Of a stretch of DNA of 16,507 nucleotides, positions 1 through 6,796 are shown in pieces. How positions within the stretch are numbered: the first letter of the stretch is position 1; each line of letters starts with the position of its first letter. The stretch lies in the NCBI GenBank assembly GCA_030041195.1, contig JASHOI010000636.1, forward strand, positions 1 to 16,507. Direction: 5' to 3'. Position numbers and translations under genes: made by a program. This stretch comes from Streptosporangiaceae bacterium (lineage in GTDB: Bacteria > Actinomycetota > Actinomycetes > Streptosporangiales > Streptosporangiaceae). The notes below the pieces were generated by a model. It saw only the letters and a program-made list of their open reading frames with translations. It made no database searches and was not told where the DNA came from.

Positions 1-392
1 GCCACAAAATACGCCGCCGGGTAGCCGAGCACCAGCGAGAGCAGCGACGCCACCACGACGTAGACGATCGTCCGCACCACGATCGGCCCCGCGAACGAGC
101 TGGCGCCGATCAGGTCGTGCCAGACGTTGATGACGTTCGACGAGCTCCAGTGCAGCGGGTTGTACTGCGCGATCGGCGACTCGGTCAGCCGGTTGAGCTG
201 CCCCTCGGCGATCCCAAGGACCGCGTAGAACGGCACGATGAACAGCAGGATGAGCCAGAGGATCCCTGGGGCCGCGAGCGCGATCCAGAACGCCTTGGAC
301 TGCTGGGCCTCGCGGCGCGGTTTCGGCTCCTCGGTGCGGGCCGGGCTCGGCTTGATCGGTGGCGGCGGTGACTTCGGCGGGGCGATGCTCAT
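1..392 (-). CDS. ABC transporter permease, PotB-like (partial, cut by window edge)
   Basis: This is the N-terminal part (about 130 residues) of an inner-membrane permease that would move a substrate delivered by the binding protein encoded just upstream. It opens with a proline/lysine-rich cytoplasmic tail of about 34 residues (MSIAPPKSPPPPIKPSPART). A first membrane helix follows at about 35-62 (FWIALAAPGILWLILLFIVP), then an external loop, then a second helix beginning VVRTIVYVVVASLLSLVLGY near 108-127. This arrangement is typical of PotB/PotH-type polyamine permeases. The ATG is separated by one base from the TAG of the binding-protein gene, so the two are almost certainly translationally coupled. 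The polyamine-like assignment rests on family resemblance; the substrate is unknown. The rest of the gene, and probably a second permease and the ATPase, lie beyond the left edge. Confidence 0.85.
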   Translation of the reverse strand, partial: MSIAPPKSPPPPIKPSPARTEEPKPRREAQQSKAFWIALAAPGILWLILLFIVPFYAVLGIAEGQLNRLTESPIAQYNPLHWSSSNVINVWHDLIGASSFAGPIVVRTIVYVVVASLLSLVLGYPAAYFV

Positions 393-393
393 G

Positions 394-1656
394 CTAGATC
401 CCGTTGCTCACGACGAGCCAGGCCTGCTGCCACAGCGCGTCCGCATCCACCGGCAGCTGCAGCTCACCCACGCCGCGGCGGAAGTATGAAGGGAGCACGG
501 CGGTGGACATCAGGGCCGGCGGCAGGATTTGCTCCTTGACCAGGAGCTGGGGCGTGATCTCGTTCAGCGGCTGCATGTAGCCGTTGTAGCTGATGTTCTC
601 CAGCGCGTTGTTCAGGTCCATGAAGTAGTTGAGGAACAGGTGGGCCAGCACCGGGTTGGTCGACGAGCGGAGCACCGTCAGCGTGTCGTTCGCGACCGGG
701 CCCTTGCCGTCGGTGGGGAACCAGTACCCGACGACGTCGACCGACACCCCCTTCGGCATGTACGACGCGGCCGCCGCCATGTCACCGGACCAGGCGTGGT
801 GGATCCAGATCTGCCCGCTCGGGATCTCGGTGTAGTCGTTGTTGTCGATGTGCACGTTGGTCAGGTTCGACAGATCCTGCAGCGACTGCCGGGAGAGCGC
901 GATCTGCCGGTAGTCGGTGGTGTTCAGGTTGAAGATCCCGTTCTTCATCAGGCCGAGGCTGATGCCCTCGCGGTAGTCGTCGAGGATCGCCACCTTGCCC
1001 TTGTACTTCCCCTGCCACGGCATGGCCCAGGCGTTCTTCATCGTGTACGGGTTCTCGTGCACGTAGTCCTTGCGCCACGAGATGCCGGTCGTATAGATCG
1101 TGTACGGCACCGTGTACTGCCAGCCCTGGTCGTAGAACGGGTTCTGGAAGTCCGGCCACTCCTGGGTGATGTTCGGCAGGTAGCTGTGATTCAGGGGCTG
1201 GATTAGCTTGGACTCGATCAGCTGGCCGAGCACGTCGACGGTGACGCCCATGAACACGTCGAAGGACAGCCCGCTGCGCAGCTTGGCCAGCGCCTCGTCC
1301 ATCGTGTTGAACGTCGTGACCTGGGCCTTGCAGTTGTACTTCTTCGCGAAGCTGTTCACGCACGCCTGGTTGACGTAGGCCACCCAGTTGAAGATCTGCA
1401 GGGTGGCGCCGGTCTCCGGCTTCAGGCCGCTGGCGATCGAAGGGTTGTCCTTGAACGTCGGCCACTTCACCGGGTTGTTGGGCCGCGGGAGCGGCACGTT
1501 CACGTTGCCGGACAGGTCGGATGCGCACGCTGAGAGCAGCGTGCCTCCGGCGCCTGCCATCAGTCCGGCGGCCAGGCCGCCTTTCAGGACGCTTCGTCTG
1601 GTGGGCCAGCCTGGTGGCCGACTCCCGTCGGCGGGCCAGCCTTCTCTTGGGTGCAT
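394..1656 (-). CDS. PotD-like ABC transporter substrate-binding lipoprotein
   Basis: This 420-residue extracytoplasmic protein is predicted to bind a small cationic or amino compound and hand it to the PotB-like permease. It has a twin-arginine start (TRRSVLKGG, Arg20-Arg21), a hydrophobic stretch, and a lipobox LLSAC with Cys44, so it is probably a Tat-exported lipoprotein. The mature part has the PotD layout: LQIFNWVAYVNQACVNSFAK near the start, then FDVFMGVTVDVLGQLIESKL, then IWIHHAWSGDMAAAASYMPK in the ligand region. I chose ATG 1656 because GGAGG lies five bases upstream. An in-frame ATG at 1698 would put the first codons inside an operator-like palindrome. The gene follows the aminotransferase by 120 bp and precedes the permease by one base. 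Spermidine/putrescine-family membership is fairly safe; the ligand is not known. Confidence 0.88.
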   Translation of the reverse strand: MHPREGWPADGSRPPGWPTRRSVLKGGLAAGLMAGAGGTLLSACASDLSGNVNVPLPRPNNPVKWPTFKDNPSIASGLKPETGATLQIFNWVAYVNQACVNSFAKKYNCKAQVTTFNTMDEALAKLRSGLSFDVFMGVTVDVLGQLIESKLIQPLNHSYLPNITQEWPDFQNPFYDQGWQYTVPYTIYTTGISWRKDYVHENPYTMKNAWAMPWQGKYKGKVAILDDYREGISLGLMKNGIFNLNTTDYRQIALSRQSLQDLSNLTNVHIDNNDYTEIPSGQIWIHHAWSGDMAAAASYMPKGVSVDVVGYWFPTDGKGPVANDTLTVLRSSTNPVLAHLFLNYFMDLNNALENISYNGYMQPLNEITPQLLVKEQILPPALMSTAVLPSYFRRGVGELQLPVDADALWQQAWLVVSNGI

Positions 1657-1686
1657 GCCACCCTCCAGCGGTCTGCAAGGAGGACC

Positions 1687-1706
1687 TTGACTGAACATTC
1701 GGTCAA
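1687..1706. promoter_or_regulatory. Operator-like near-palindrome upstream of binding-protein gene
   Basis: The plus strand reads TTGACTGAACATTCGGTCAA, an inverted repeat with a two-base centre and one mismatched pair between the arms. It lies 31-50 bases upstream of the chosen ATG of the binding-protein gene. Read on the minus strand it matches the site at 3277-3296 in 18 of 20 positions. Its size and symmetry suit a TetR-family dimer. Which regulator binds is not visible in this window. Confidence 0.6.
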
Positions 1707-1776
1707 TGGACGGTGTTACCGCCTAGAACTACTCCCGTCGGGCTCCATACGCAAGGCATACGCGATAACGGACGGA

Positions 1777-3258
1777 TTAAGTACGAAGAGCCGCAGCAAA
1801 CACGGCGAAGTTGTCGGTGAGCCGGCGGATGTCGGCCTCGTCGTGCTGCATGGACATCAGCCACTGCTCGCTCTTCCCCCACGGCGGCAGGAAGACCCCC
1901 CCGTTGAGCTGGTACACCCAGTGCGCGTGGCTGTAGGAATCGTCGATGCCGAGGAAGTCGCGGTAGTCGCGGACCGGCTCGGGGCTGAACACCACGCAGC
2001 CCTTGGCGCCGACCGAGACCACGTGCGCCGGCAGGTTGTTCCGCTCGATCTCCCGCTCGAGCCCTGCCACGGCCTGCTGCCGCAGCGCCTCGATCCGCTC
2101 GTACGCGGCCGGCGTGGCGACCTCGCAGAGCATGGCCCGGCAGGCGGCCATGGCCAGCGGGTTGCCGTTGAAGGTCCCGACCATCTCGTACCCACCGTCG
2201 GAGACGTGCCCCATCGCTTCCTCGGTGCCGCCGATGGCCGCAACGGACACGCCGCCGCCGATCGCCTTGGCCAGGCAGATGATGTCCGGCGTGACCCCGG
2301 TCAGCCCGGTCGCACCGCCGGGCCCCGTGGTGAGCCCGGTCTTGACCTCATCGAAGGTCAGCAGCGCGTTCCCGGAGTGCAGCAGTTCCTTCAGGCCGGC
2401 CAGGTAACCAGGCTCGGGCAGGATGATCCCGGCGTTCATCATGATCGGCTCGATGATCATCCCGGCGATCTTGCCCGGATACTCGTCCAGCAGCCGGGCG
2501 ACGCCGTCCAGGTCGTTGAAGCCGACCACGAGGGTGAGGTCGGTGATCGCACGCGGGATCCCGGTGCTGGCCGGAACCTGGGTGGGCTTGTGCGCCGGGC
2601 CCACGTCCTCGGCCTCCGGGGTGACCGACACCTGCACCGAGTCGTGGTGGCCGTGATAGCAGCCCTCCACCTTGATGATCAGGTCGCGGCCGGTGATCGC
2701 GCGCATCAGGTGGACGGCATCCATGGTGGCCTCGGTGCCCGAGTTCGCGAACCGCCACAGCGGCAGCCCGAACCTGCGGGTCAGCTCCTCGGCCACCAGG
2801 ATCGCCGCCGGTGTCGGCTGGGCGAAGTGCGTGCCGAGCGGGACCTGGCCGCGCACCGCCTCCACGATCGCCGGATGGCCGTGCCCGGCCAGGGCCGCGC
2901 CGTATCCGCCGGCCAGGTCGACGTACTCGTTGCCGTCGACGTCGTAGATCTTGGAACCCTTGCCGTGGCTGAGCCAGATCGGCTGCGGCCGGGTGATCTG
3001 CCAGCTAGAGGTCACGCCGCCGGCCAGGGCGCGGCTGGCCCGGCTGGCCATCCGCCGCGACTCGTTCTGGCGGGAGACGAAGATCGCCTCCTGTTCGGCG
3101 ATGATCTTGTCGATGGGGGCCGGCGCGATCAGGCCGGCGGGGGCCCCGGGGCCTGCAGGGGAGCTGGCCCCGGAGCCCGCGGGGGACCCCGGGGTGGGGT
3201 CGGCGGTCTGGGCGTTGCTGCTGTTTGCTGAGTCGGTTGAGACGGCCTGCTCGGCCAT
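1777..3258 (-). CDS. Class III PLP aminotransferase, glutamate-1-semialdehyde aminomutase-like
   Basis: This 493-residue cytoplasmic enzyme is a fold-type I PLP protein of the class III aminotransferase/HemL group. Visible landmarks are AGHGHPAIV near 124-132, the phosphate-binding SGTEA (173-177), YHGHHD (201-206), the PLP-ring Asp303 in FDEVKTG, the Schiff-base Lys331 in CLAKAIGGG, and GTFNGNP (361-367). All key residues are present. HemL proteins are usually about 430 residues; the excess is mostly an Ala/Pro/Ser/Gly-rich N-terminal tail (about residues 1-45). GAGGAG sits about seven bases before the ATG. No other haem genes are nearby, while a PotD/PotB transporter follows. I therefore infer a catabolic aminotransferase acting on an imported amine or omega/beta-amino acid rather than a haem enzyme. 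The substrate is unproven. Confidence 0.9.
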   Translation of the reverse strand: MAEQAVSTDSANSSNAQTADPTPGSPAGSGASSPAGPGAPAGLIAPAPIDKIIAEQEAIFVSRQNESRRMASRASRALAGGVTSSWQITRPQPIWLSHGKGSKIYDVDGNEYVDLAGGYGAALAGHGHPAIVEAVRGQVPLGTHFAQPTPAAILVAEELTRRFGLPLWRFANSGTEATMDAVHLMRAITGRDLIIKVEGCYHGHHDSVQVSVTPEAEDVGPAHKPTQVPASTGIPRAITDLTLVVGFNDLDGVARLLDEYPGKIAGMIIEPIMMNAGIILPEPGYLAGLKELLHSGNALLTFDEVKTGLTTGPGGATGLTGVTPDIICLAKAIGGGVSVAAIGGTEEAMGHVSDGGYEMVGTFNGNPLAMAACRAMLCEVATPAAYERIEALRQQAVAGLEREIERNNLPAHVVSVGAKGCVVFSPEPVRDYRDFLGIDDSYSHAHWVYQLNGGVFLPPWGKSEQWLMSMQHDEADIRRLTDNFAVFAAALRT

Positions 3259-3278
3259 TGCGCGCTCCTCACGCGATT

Positions 3279-3320
3279 GACTGAATGTTCAGTCTACGAT
3301 GGCGCGCTTGTGCCGGGCAA
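3279..3320 (-). promoter_or_regulatory. Promoter and overlapping operator of the aminotransferase gene
   Basis: The palindrome GACTGAATGTTCAGTC (3279-3294) has perfect seven-base arms around a TG centre and starts 21 bases upstream of the aminotransferase ATG. On the minus strand a possible -35 TTGCCC (3320-3315) and -10 TAGACT (3296-3291) with an 18-base spacer place the operator over the -10 and the likely start of transcription. That is the expected geometry for repression. The site also contains the TGA stop of the upstream DUF3054-like gene. The palindrome is certain; the promoter hexamers are a moderate-quality inference. Confidence 0.6.
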
Positions 3321-3705
3321 GGGTGGCGGCGCCGGCTGCCACGGCCCGCCAGCCGAGCAGGAACAGGCCGAGGAAGGCCAGCGCGACGCCGATGAACGCG
3401 AGCGCGGTGCCCTGACCCGCCAGCACCCGGAGCAGCATGCCGACGCCGACGGTGCCCAGCCACGCGCCGAGGCCCCCGGGGACGATCGCGGCGGGCCGTC
3501 GCCAGGCCCGGGTGACGATCAGCCCAACCGCGAGACCCGCCATGAACGGCCACGCGGTGCTGGCCAGGCCGCCGGCCGACTCGCCGTGGTGGTGGGCGGC
3601 CCGCCCGATCGCGACAAACGCGAGCACGCAGCACGCGTCGATGATCACGGCGACGACCGGGCGCAGGCGTGCCGTGGGTCCGGTGCGCGACGCGGCCGTG
3701 AGCAT
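3289..3705 (-). CDS. DUF3054-like small membrane protein
   Basis: This 138-residue protein is dominated by hydrophobic segments. About four membrane helices are expected, near residues 16-34 (VVAVIIDACCVLAFVAIG), 50-67, 75-95 and 103-125. A TRAWRRP segment after the second helix and a short basic C-terminus (LARHKRAIVD) complete it. Length and pattern, including the Asp in the first helix and WPFMAGLAVG, resemble the DUF3054 family, whose function is unknown. No Shine-Dalgarno sequence is visible. A TAACCT hexamer ends six bases before the ATG, so transcription may start at the start codon (leaderless). It lies 30 bp upstream of the aminotransferase on the same strand, but that gene seems to have its own promoter and operator inside this gene's 3' end. 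Co-function is therefore not implied. Confidence 0.75.
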   Translation of the reverse strand: MLTAASRTGPTARLRPVVAVIIDACCVLAFVAIGRAAHHHGESAGGLASTAWPFMAGLAVGLIVTRAWRRPAAIVPGGLGAWLGTVGVGMLLRVLAGQGTALAFIGVALAFLGLFLLGWRAVAAGAATLARHKRAIVD

Positions 3706-3864
3706 GCGGTCAGGTTAGCCGGGCCGGTGTCAGGCCGCCCCCTTGCGGTTGCTGGCTGGGCGCAGGGTCCCGCGAGCGCGCACGGCCGGCCACGCTGTGT
3801 AGCATTGGGTCGCGTTCCGACTACGGTTGGCTACGCCCCTGTGCGCTGGTGTTCTGGGGGAAGC

Positions 3865-4299
3865 ATGAGGGGATCGGGGACGGGGGTGCCGCCACTGGGC
3901 GGCGGCCAGCCGGACCAGCTCAAGCTGCTGTGTCTGGATAATCTGCTGTCCGCCGATGCGCGGGTGTATTTCAAGGACGGGCTGAGCCGCTTCCTGTTCG
4001 TCAGCGCGGGCTGGCTCGCCGCGTACGCTCCCGGCCGCACCGCGCAGGAACTGGCCGGGAAAACGGACTTCGACGTCTTCACCTACGAGCACGCCTACGC
4101 CGCTTTCCAGGACGAGAAACAGATCATGAACACCGGCCGGCCGATTGCCGGGAAGGTGGAGCGGGAAACCTTCGCCGGCGGCGCGGAGAGGTGGGTCCTG
4201 ACGACGAAGATGCCGCTGCGGGATGAGCGTGGCCTGATCGTCGGCACGTTCGGGATCAGCCACGATGTGACGCCGCAAGTCAGGGCGGGAGCACTGTAG
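3865..4299 (+). CDS. Stand-alone PAS-domain protein
   Basis: This 144-residue cytoplasmic protein consists essentially of one PAS domain. The run KLLCLDNLLSADARVYFKDG leads into LSRFLFVSAGWLAAY, then the helical linker TAQELAGKTDFDVF, the central helix (YAAFQDEKQIMNTGRPI), and the closing strands ERWVLTTKMPLRD and LIVGTFGISHDVT. This matches PAS_4-like sensor modules. No kinase, GGDEF, HTH or transmembrane segment follows, so it has no output domain of its own; it may sense a small ligand or partner another protein. The ATG at 3865 is preceded by a purine-rich GGGGGAAG that serves as a ribosome-binding site. The gene is divergent from the DUF3054-like gene (159 bp apart) and converges on the reductase gene with 21 bp between stops. 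The domain call is firm; the signal is unknown. Confidence 0.8.
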   Translation: MRGSGTGVPPLGGGQPDQLKLLCLDNLLSADARVYFKDGLSRFLFVSAGWLAAYAPGRTAQELAGKTDFDVFTYEHAYAAFQDEKQIMNTGRPIAGKVERETFAGGAERWVLTTKMPLRDERGLIVGTFGISHDVTPQVRAGAL

Positions 4300-4320
4300 G
4301 AGGCTGCACGCCTGCCGGGT

Positions 4321-5163
4321 CTACGAGAACGCACGGGCGTAGTCGGCGGCGAACTCGCCGAAGGAGCGGGCGGGCCGGCCAAGGAGTGACGCGACATCGT
4401 CGGTGACCCAGGCGGCGTCGCCGCCCGCGGTCAGGCTGGCAGCCTGGGCGTTCATCTCGGCGATCTGCTCGGGGACGCCGGCCCGGATCATCGCGCCGGC
4501 GTCCTCATCGAAGGTGAGCTCCCGGTAGCTGATGGTCCGGCCGAGCAGCCTGGACAGCACGGCGGCGACGTCGCCGTAGGAGATCAGCTCCGGGCCGGTG
4601 AGCCAGTAGGTTTTCCCGGCGTGCGGGGCGGGCGAGGCGGCGATGCTGGCGGCCACCGCCGCGACGTCGCGGGCGTCGACCATGCCGATCCGGCCGTTTC
4701 CGGCCGAGGATCCGAAGCCGCTGGTCTTGGCGATAGCCGGCGCCAGCGCCAGGACGTTCTGCATATAGGCGTTCGACCGCAACAGCGTGTGCGGTAGTCC
4801 GGACGCGGCCAGGCCCGCCTCGATCTGTGCCTGCCAGCGGCGCCGGGCGATCGGCGAGTCGGCCGAGGCCTTGCTGCTGGCCTTGACAACGTGCCCAACG
4901 CCGGCGCGGGCGGCGCTGTCGACCACGTTCAGCTCCTGGGCGGGCACGGCCGGGCTCACGAGCACCACACCTGTGACCCCCGCCATCGCCTCGTCGATGC
5001 TCGCCCGCACCGCAAGGTCGGCCACGGCGATCTCGGCACCGGCGTCGGCCAGCGCCTTGGCCTTGTCGGCATCCCGCACCAGCACCCGCACGGGCACTTC
5101 GCGCGCTGCGAGAAGAAGTGCCGCCTCGGAGCCGACCTTGCCTGCCGTCGTCACCAGGATCAT
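4321..5163 (-). CDS. NmrA-like NAD(P)-binding reductase (atypical SDR)
   Basis: This 280-residue cytoplasmic protein has an N-terminal Rossmann fold (MILVTTAGKVGSEAALLLAA) in which TTAGKVG stands for the GxxGxxG dinucleotide motif. It continues with RVLVRDADKAKALADAGAEI, VVLVSPAVPAQELNVVDSAA and HTLLRSNAYMQNVLALAP, as in NmrA/quinone-oxidoreductase-2-like proteins. It lacks the YxxxK active site of classical SDRs, so it may be a redox-sensing or quinone-type reductase. I chose ATG 5163 because GGGAG sits eight bases upstream and longer in-frame starts would run through the operators and the divergent tetR gene. A TTGACA/CAGACT promoter (17-base spacer) lies in the shared intergenic region. 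It is divergent from a TetR gene and is probably that regulator's main target. The exact reaction is not known. Confidence 0.85.
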   Translation of the reverse strand: MILVTTAGKVGSEAALLLAAREVPVRVLVRDADKAKALADAGAEIAVADLAVRASIDEAMAGVTGVVLVSPAVPAQELNVVDSAARAGVGHVVKASSKASADSPIARRRWQAQIEAGLAASGLPHTLLRSNAYMQNVLALAPAIAKTSGFGSSAGNGRIGMVDARDVAAVAASIAASPAPHAGKTYWLTGPELISYGDVAAVLSRLLGRTISYRELTFDEDAGAMIRAGVPEQIAEMNAQAASLTAGGDAAWVTDDVASLLGRPARSFGEFAADYARAFS

Positions 5164-5185
5164 GATGCTTCTCCCTTCGGCTAAT

Positions 5186-5250
5186 TGGGCTAGGCAACCC
5201 AGTCTGGCGAGAAGTAAGTGGGTTGTCAAACCCAAAAAACTTATTACGAT
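5186..5250. promoter_or_regulatory. Divergent overlapping promoters with two operators (reductase / tetR)
   Basis: Two 16-base sites share the pattern TGGGyT-N4-AACCCA: TGGGCTAGGCAACCCA at 5186-5201 and TGGGTTGTCAAACCCA at 5219-5234, starting 33 bp apart, about three helical turns. For the reductase, TTGACA (minus, 5229-5224) and CAGACT (5206-5201) have a 17-base spacer. For tetR, TTGTCA (5223-5228) and TACGAT (5245-5250) have a 16-base spacer. Both -35 boxes therefore fall inside the second operator, and the first operator covers the reductase transcription start. Bound TetR should shut both promoters. Confidence 0.75.
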
Positions 5251-5256
5251 CGGGTC

Positions 5257-5874
5257 ATGACCTACGGCACCCGTGAGCGGCCAAGGCTGACCCCGAAGGG
5301 CGAGCGGACCCGGGCCAAGATCATCGACGCGGCCGCGCGGCTGATCCACGAGCGCGGCGTCGCCGGCACCACGCTGGAGGACATCAGGGCGAGCGCAGAA
5401 GTCAGCGGCTCGCAGCTGCAGCACTACTTCGCCGGCAAGGACGAACTCGTCCAGGCGGTGATCGGCCACCAGGCCGACGCGATCGCCGGCAACCAGCGAC
5501 AGGCCGGCCTCGGCGACGCGGGAGGGCTCCAGGCATGGCGCGACATGATGATCACCGCGGCAAAGACCGCCGGCGGCCGCGGCGGCTGTCCCCTCGGGTC
5601 GCTCGCCGGCCAGCTCGCCGAGGGCGACCCCGAGGCGCGCGCCCTGATCGCCGCCGGATTCGAGCAGTGGTCAGCCGCCATCGGCGACGGGCTGCGGGCA
5701 CTTCACGCCGCCGGGCAGCTGCGGGCCGGCCTGGACCCAGACGACCTCGCCGTCACCCTCCTCGCCGCCGTCCAGGGAGGTCTTCTGCTCGCCCAGGTCC
5801 AGCGGAACACCCGCCCCCTGGAAACCGCCGTCGACACCGTTCTCGCTCTCGCCACGAACAAGGGAGCGCGATAG
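5257..5874 (+). CDS. TetR/AcrR-family transcriptional regulator
   Basis: This 205-residue regulator has an N-terminal TetR DNA-binding domain. GERTRAKIIDAAARLIHERG forms the first helices and GTTLEDIRASAEVSGSQLQH, followed by YFAGKDELVQAVI, is the helix-turn-helix (about 38-57). The C-terminal ligand domain includes GGRGGCPLGSLAGQL and WSAAIGDGLRALHAAGQL, a pattern common in the AefR/LfrR-like branch. A longer start at 5218 exists but would begin inside the second operator. ATG 5257 lies only seven bases after the -10 TACGAT, so the mRNA is probably leaderless, as is common in actinobacteria. It is divergent from the NmrA-like reductase over a region with two matching operators, so it very likely represses itself and the reductase until an unknown, perhaps electrophilic or aromatic, ligand binds. 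It converges on the SDR gene with 21 bp between stops. Confidence 0.9.
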   Translation: MTYGTRERPRLTPKGERTRAKIIDAAARLIHERGVAGTTLEDIRASAEVSGSQLQHYFAGKDELVQAVIGHQADAIAGNQRQAGLGDAGGLQAWRDMMITAAKTAGGRGGCPLGSLAGQLAEGDPEARALIAAGFEQWSAAIGDGLRALHAAGQLRAGLDPDDLAVTLLAAVQGGLLLAQVQRNTRPLETAVDTVLALATNKGAR

Positions 5875-5895
5875 CGAGACCGGTGACCGGCGCCG

Positions 5896-6696
5896 TCAGA
5901 CTCCGAGGGCGCCCTTGGCTGCGGCCTGGAACACGCGGAACGGCAGCACGCGCTTGGCCAGCAGACCCGCGCGCTCGGCCGGCTTGCCGGCCGAGACCCT
6001 GCGTGGCGGGTGCCCGGTTTCCAGTACCCGCCGCACCGCGGCGGCCACAACGGCGGCGGGCGCGCCGCTGGCCTCATCGCGTTCCATCGTGCCGAGAGCC
6101 TTGGCGAACGCGGAACCGTAGACGGGATCGGTGGTGACCGACCTCCGGCTGGCGGTGAAGTCCGTGCTGATGTTGCCGGGCTCCACGAGCGTGACCTGGA
6201 TGCCAAACGGCGCCACCTCGTACGCGAGGGCTTCACCGAAGCCTTCCAGGGCGAACTTGCTGGCGGTGTAGAAGGCCTGGAACGGGATGCCGATCAGGCC
6301 GCCGATCGAGCTGAGCAGCACGATGCGCCCCCCGTTGCGGGCCCGCATCGCGGGCAGGACCTGCTGCACCACCCGGACACAGCCCCAGAAGTTCGTCTCC
6401 AGCTGGGCCTTGGCCTCGGCGACCGTGCACTGCTCGACGGCGCCGGCCAGGCCCCACCCGGCGGCGGCGACCAGCGCATCGATCCGGCCGTGCCGTTCCA
6501 GCACGGCCGCCACGCCGGCCCGGACCGATTTGTCGTCGTCGACGTCCATGACCAGCCCGGTGCACCCGGCCGGGGCGGTGCCCCGCCGGCTCGCCCCGGT
6601 GACCGCCCAGCCGGCCGAGTGCAGCACCTCGGCGCAGGCCCTGCCGATGCCTGCCGATGCGCCGGTGATCAGCACCGACCGTGTTTCACCGTCCAT
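5896..6696 (-). CDS. Classical short-chain dehydrogenase/reductase
   Basis: This 266-residue cytoplasmic NAD(P)-dependent oxidoreductase carries the classical SDR signatures: cofactor-binding TGASAGIG (11-18), Asp51 in VMDVDDD for the adenine pocket, tetrad Asn102 in TNFWG, Ser129/130 in LLSSIGG, and Tyr143/Lys147 in YTASK. PGNISTDF after the active site is the usual PG motif. The NNAG structural motif is degenerate (VAAAGWG). Such proteins oxidise or reduce secondary alcohols and ketones; the substrate cannot be told. GGAG lies five bases before the ATG. It is on the same strand as, and 100 bp downstream of, the second NCS1 permease, but a structured inverted repeat lies between them. Membership in that operon is thus possible but uncertain. 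It converges on tetR. Confidence 0.9.
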   Translation of the reverse strand: MDGETRSVLITGASAGIGRACAEVLHSAGWAVTGASRRGTAPAGCTGLVMDVDDDKSVRAGVAAVLERHGRIDALVAAAGWGLAGAVEQCTVAEAKAQLETNFWGCVRVVQQVLPAMRARNGGRIVLLSSIGGLIGIPFQAFYTASKFALEGFGEALAYEVAPFGIQVTLVEPGNISTDFTASRRSVTTDPVYGSAFAKALGTMERDEASGAPAAVVAAAVRRVLETGHPPRRVSAGKPAERAGLLAKRVLPFRVFQAAAKGALGV

Positions 6697-6706
6697 GAGG
6701 ACTCCG

Positions 6707-6760
6707 ATTTCGCCGGCCTGCGGCCGGGGCTGCCCATCCCGTACCGGTCCGTGGCGAAAT
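6707..6760. other. Nested inverted repeats between NCS1 permease and SDR genes
   Basis: ATTTCGCC (6707-6714) and GGCGAAAT (6753-6760) form a perfect eight-base inverted repeat. Inside it, CCGGCC-TGC-GGCCGG (6713-6727) forms a tight six-base-pair hairpin, sharing two bases with the outer arm. In minus-strand RNA the outer stem ends one base before the GGAG ribosome-binding site of the SDR gene. It could be a terminator without a U-tract for the permease operon, or a leader structure of the SDR gene. Confidence 0.5.
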
Positions 6761-6796
6761 AGTACGCTTCATGCCGCGCCGGGGAAGGAGCCTCTG

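Noticed and set aside
1651..3231. Long plus-strand open frame (526 codons) opposite the aminotransferase
   Set aside because: It is Arg/Gly/Pro/Val-rich with no family motifs, and the opposite strand has a complete PLP enzyme. It is a GC-bias shadow.
3706..3864. Intergenic gap between the DUF3054-like and PAS genes as a possible small RNA locus
   Set aside because: No stem-loop with a U-tract, no convincing paired promoter and no conserved RNA motif could be seen.
5164..5469. N-terminal extension of the NmrA-like reductase by about 100 residues
   Set aside because: It would overlap the divergent tetR gene, both operators and both promoters, and the Rossmann fold starts cleanly at 5163 with a good ribosome-binding site.
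6641..6660. Perfect tandem repeat CTGCCGATGC x2
   Set aside because: It encodes the glycine-rich ASAGIGRA part of the SDR cofactor motif; the repetition follows from the protein sequence and codon bias.
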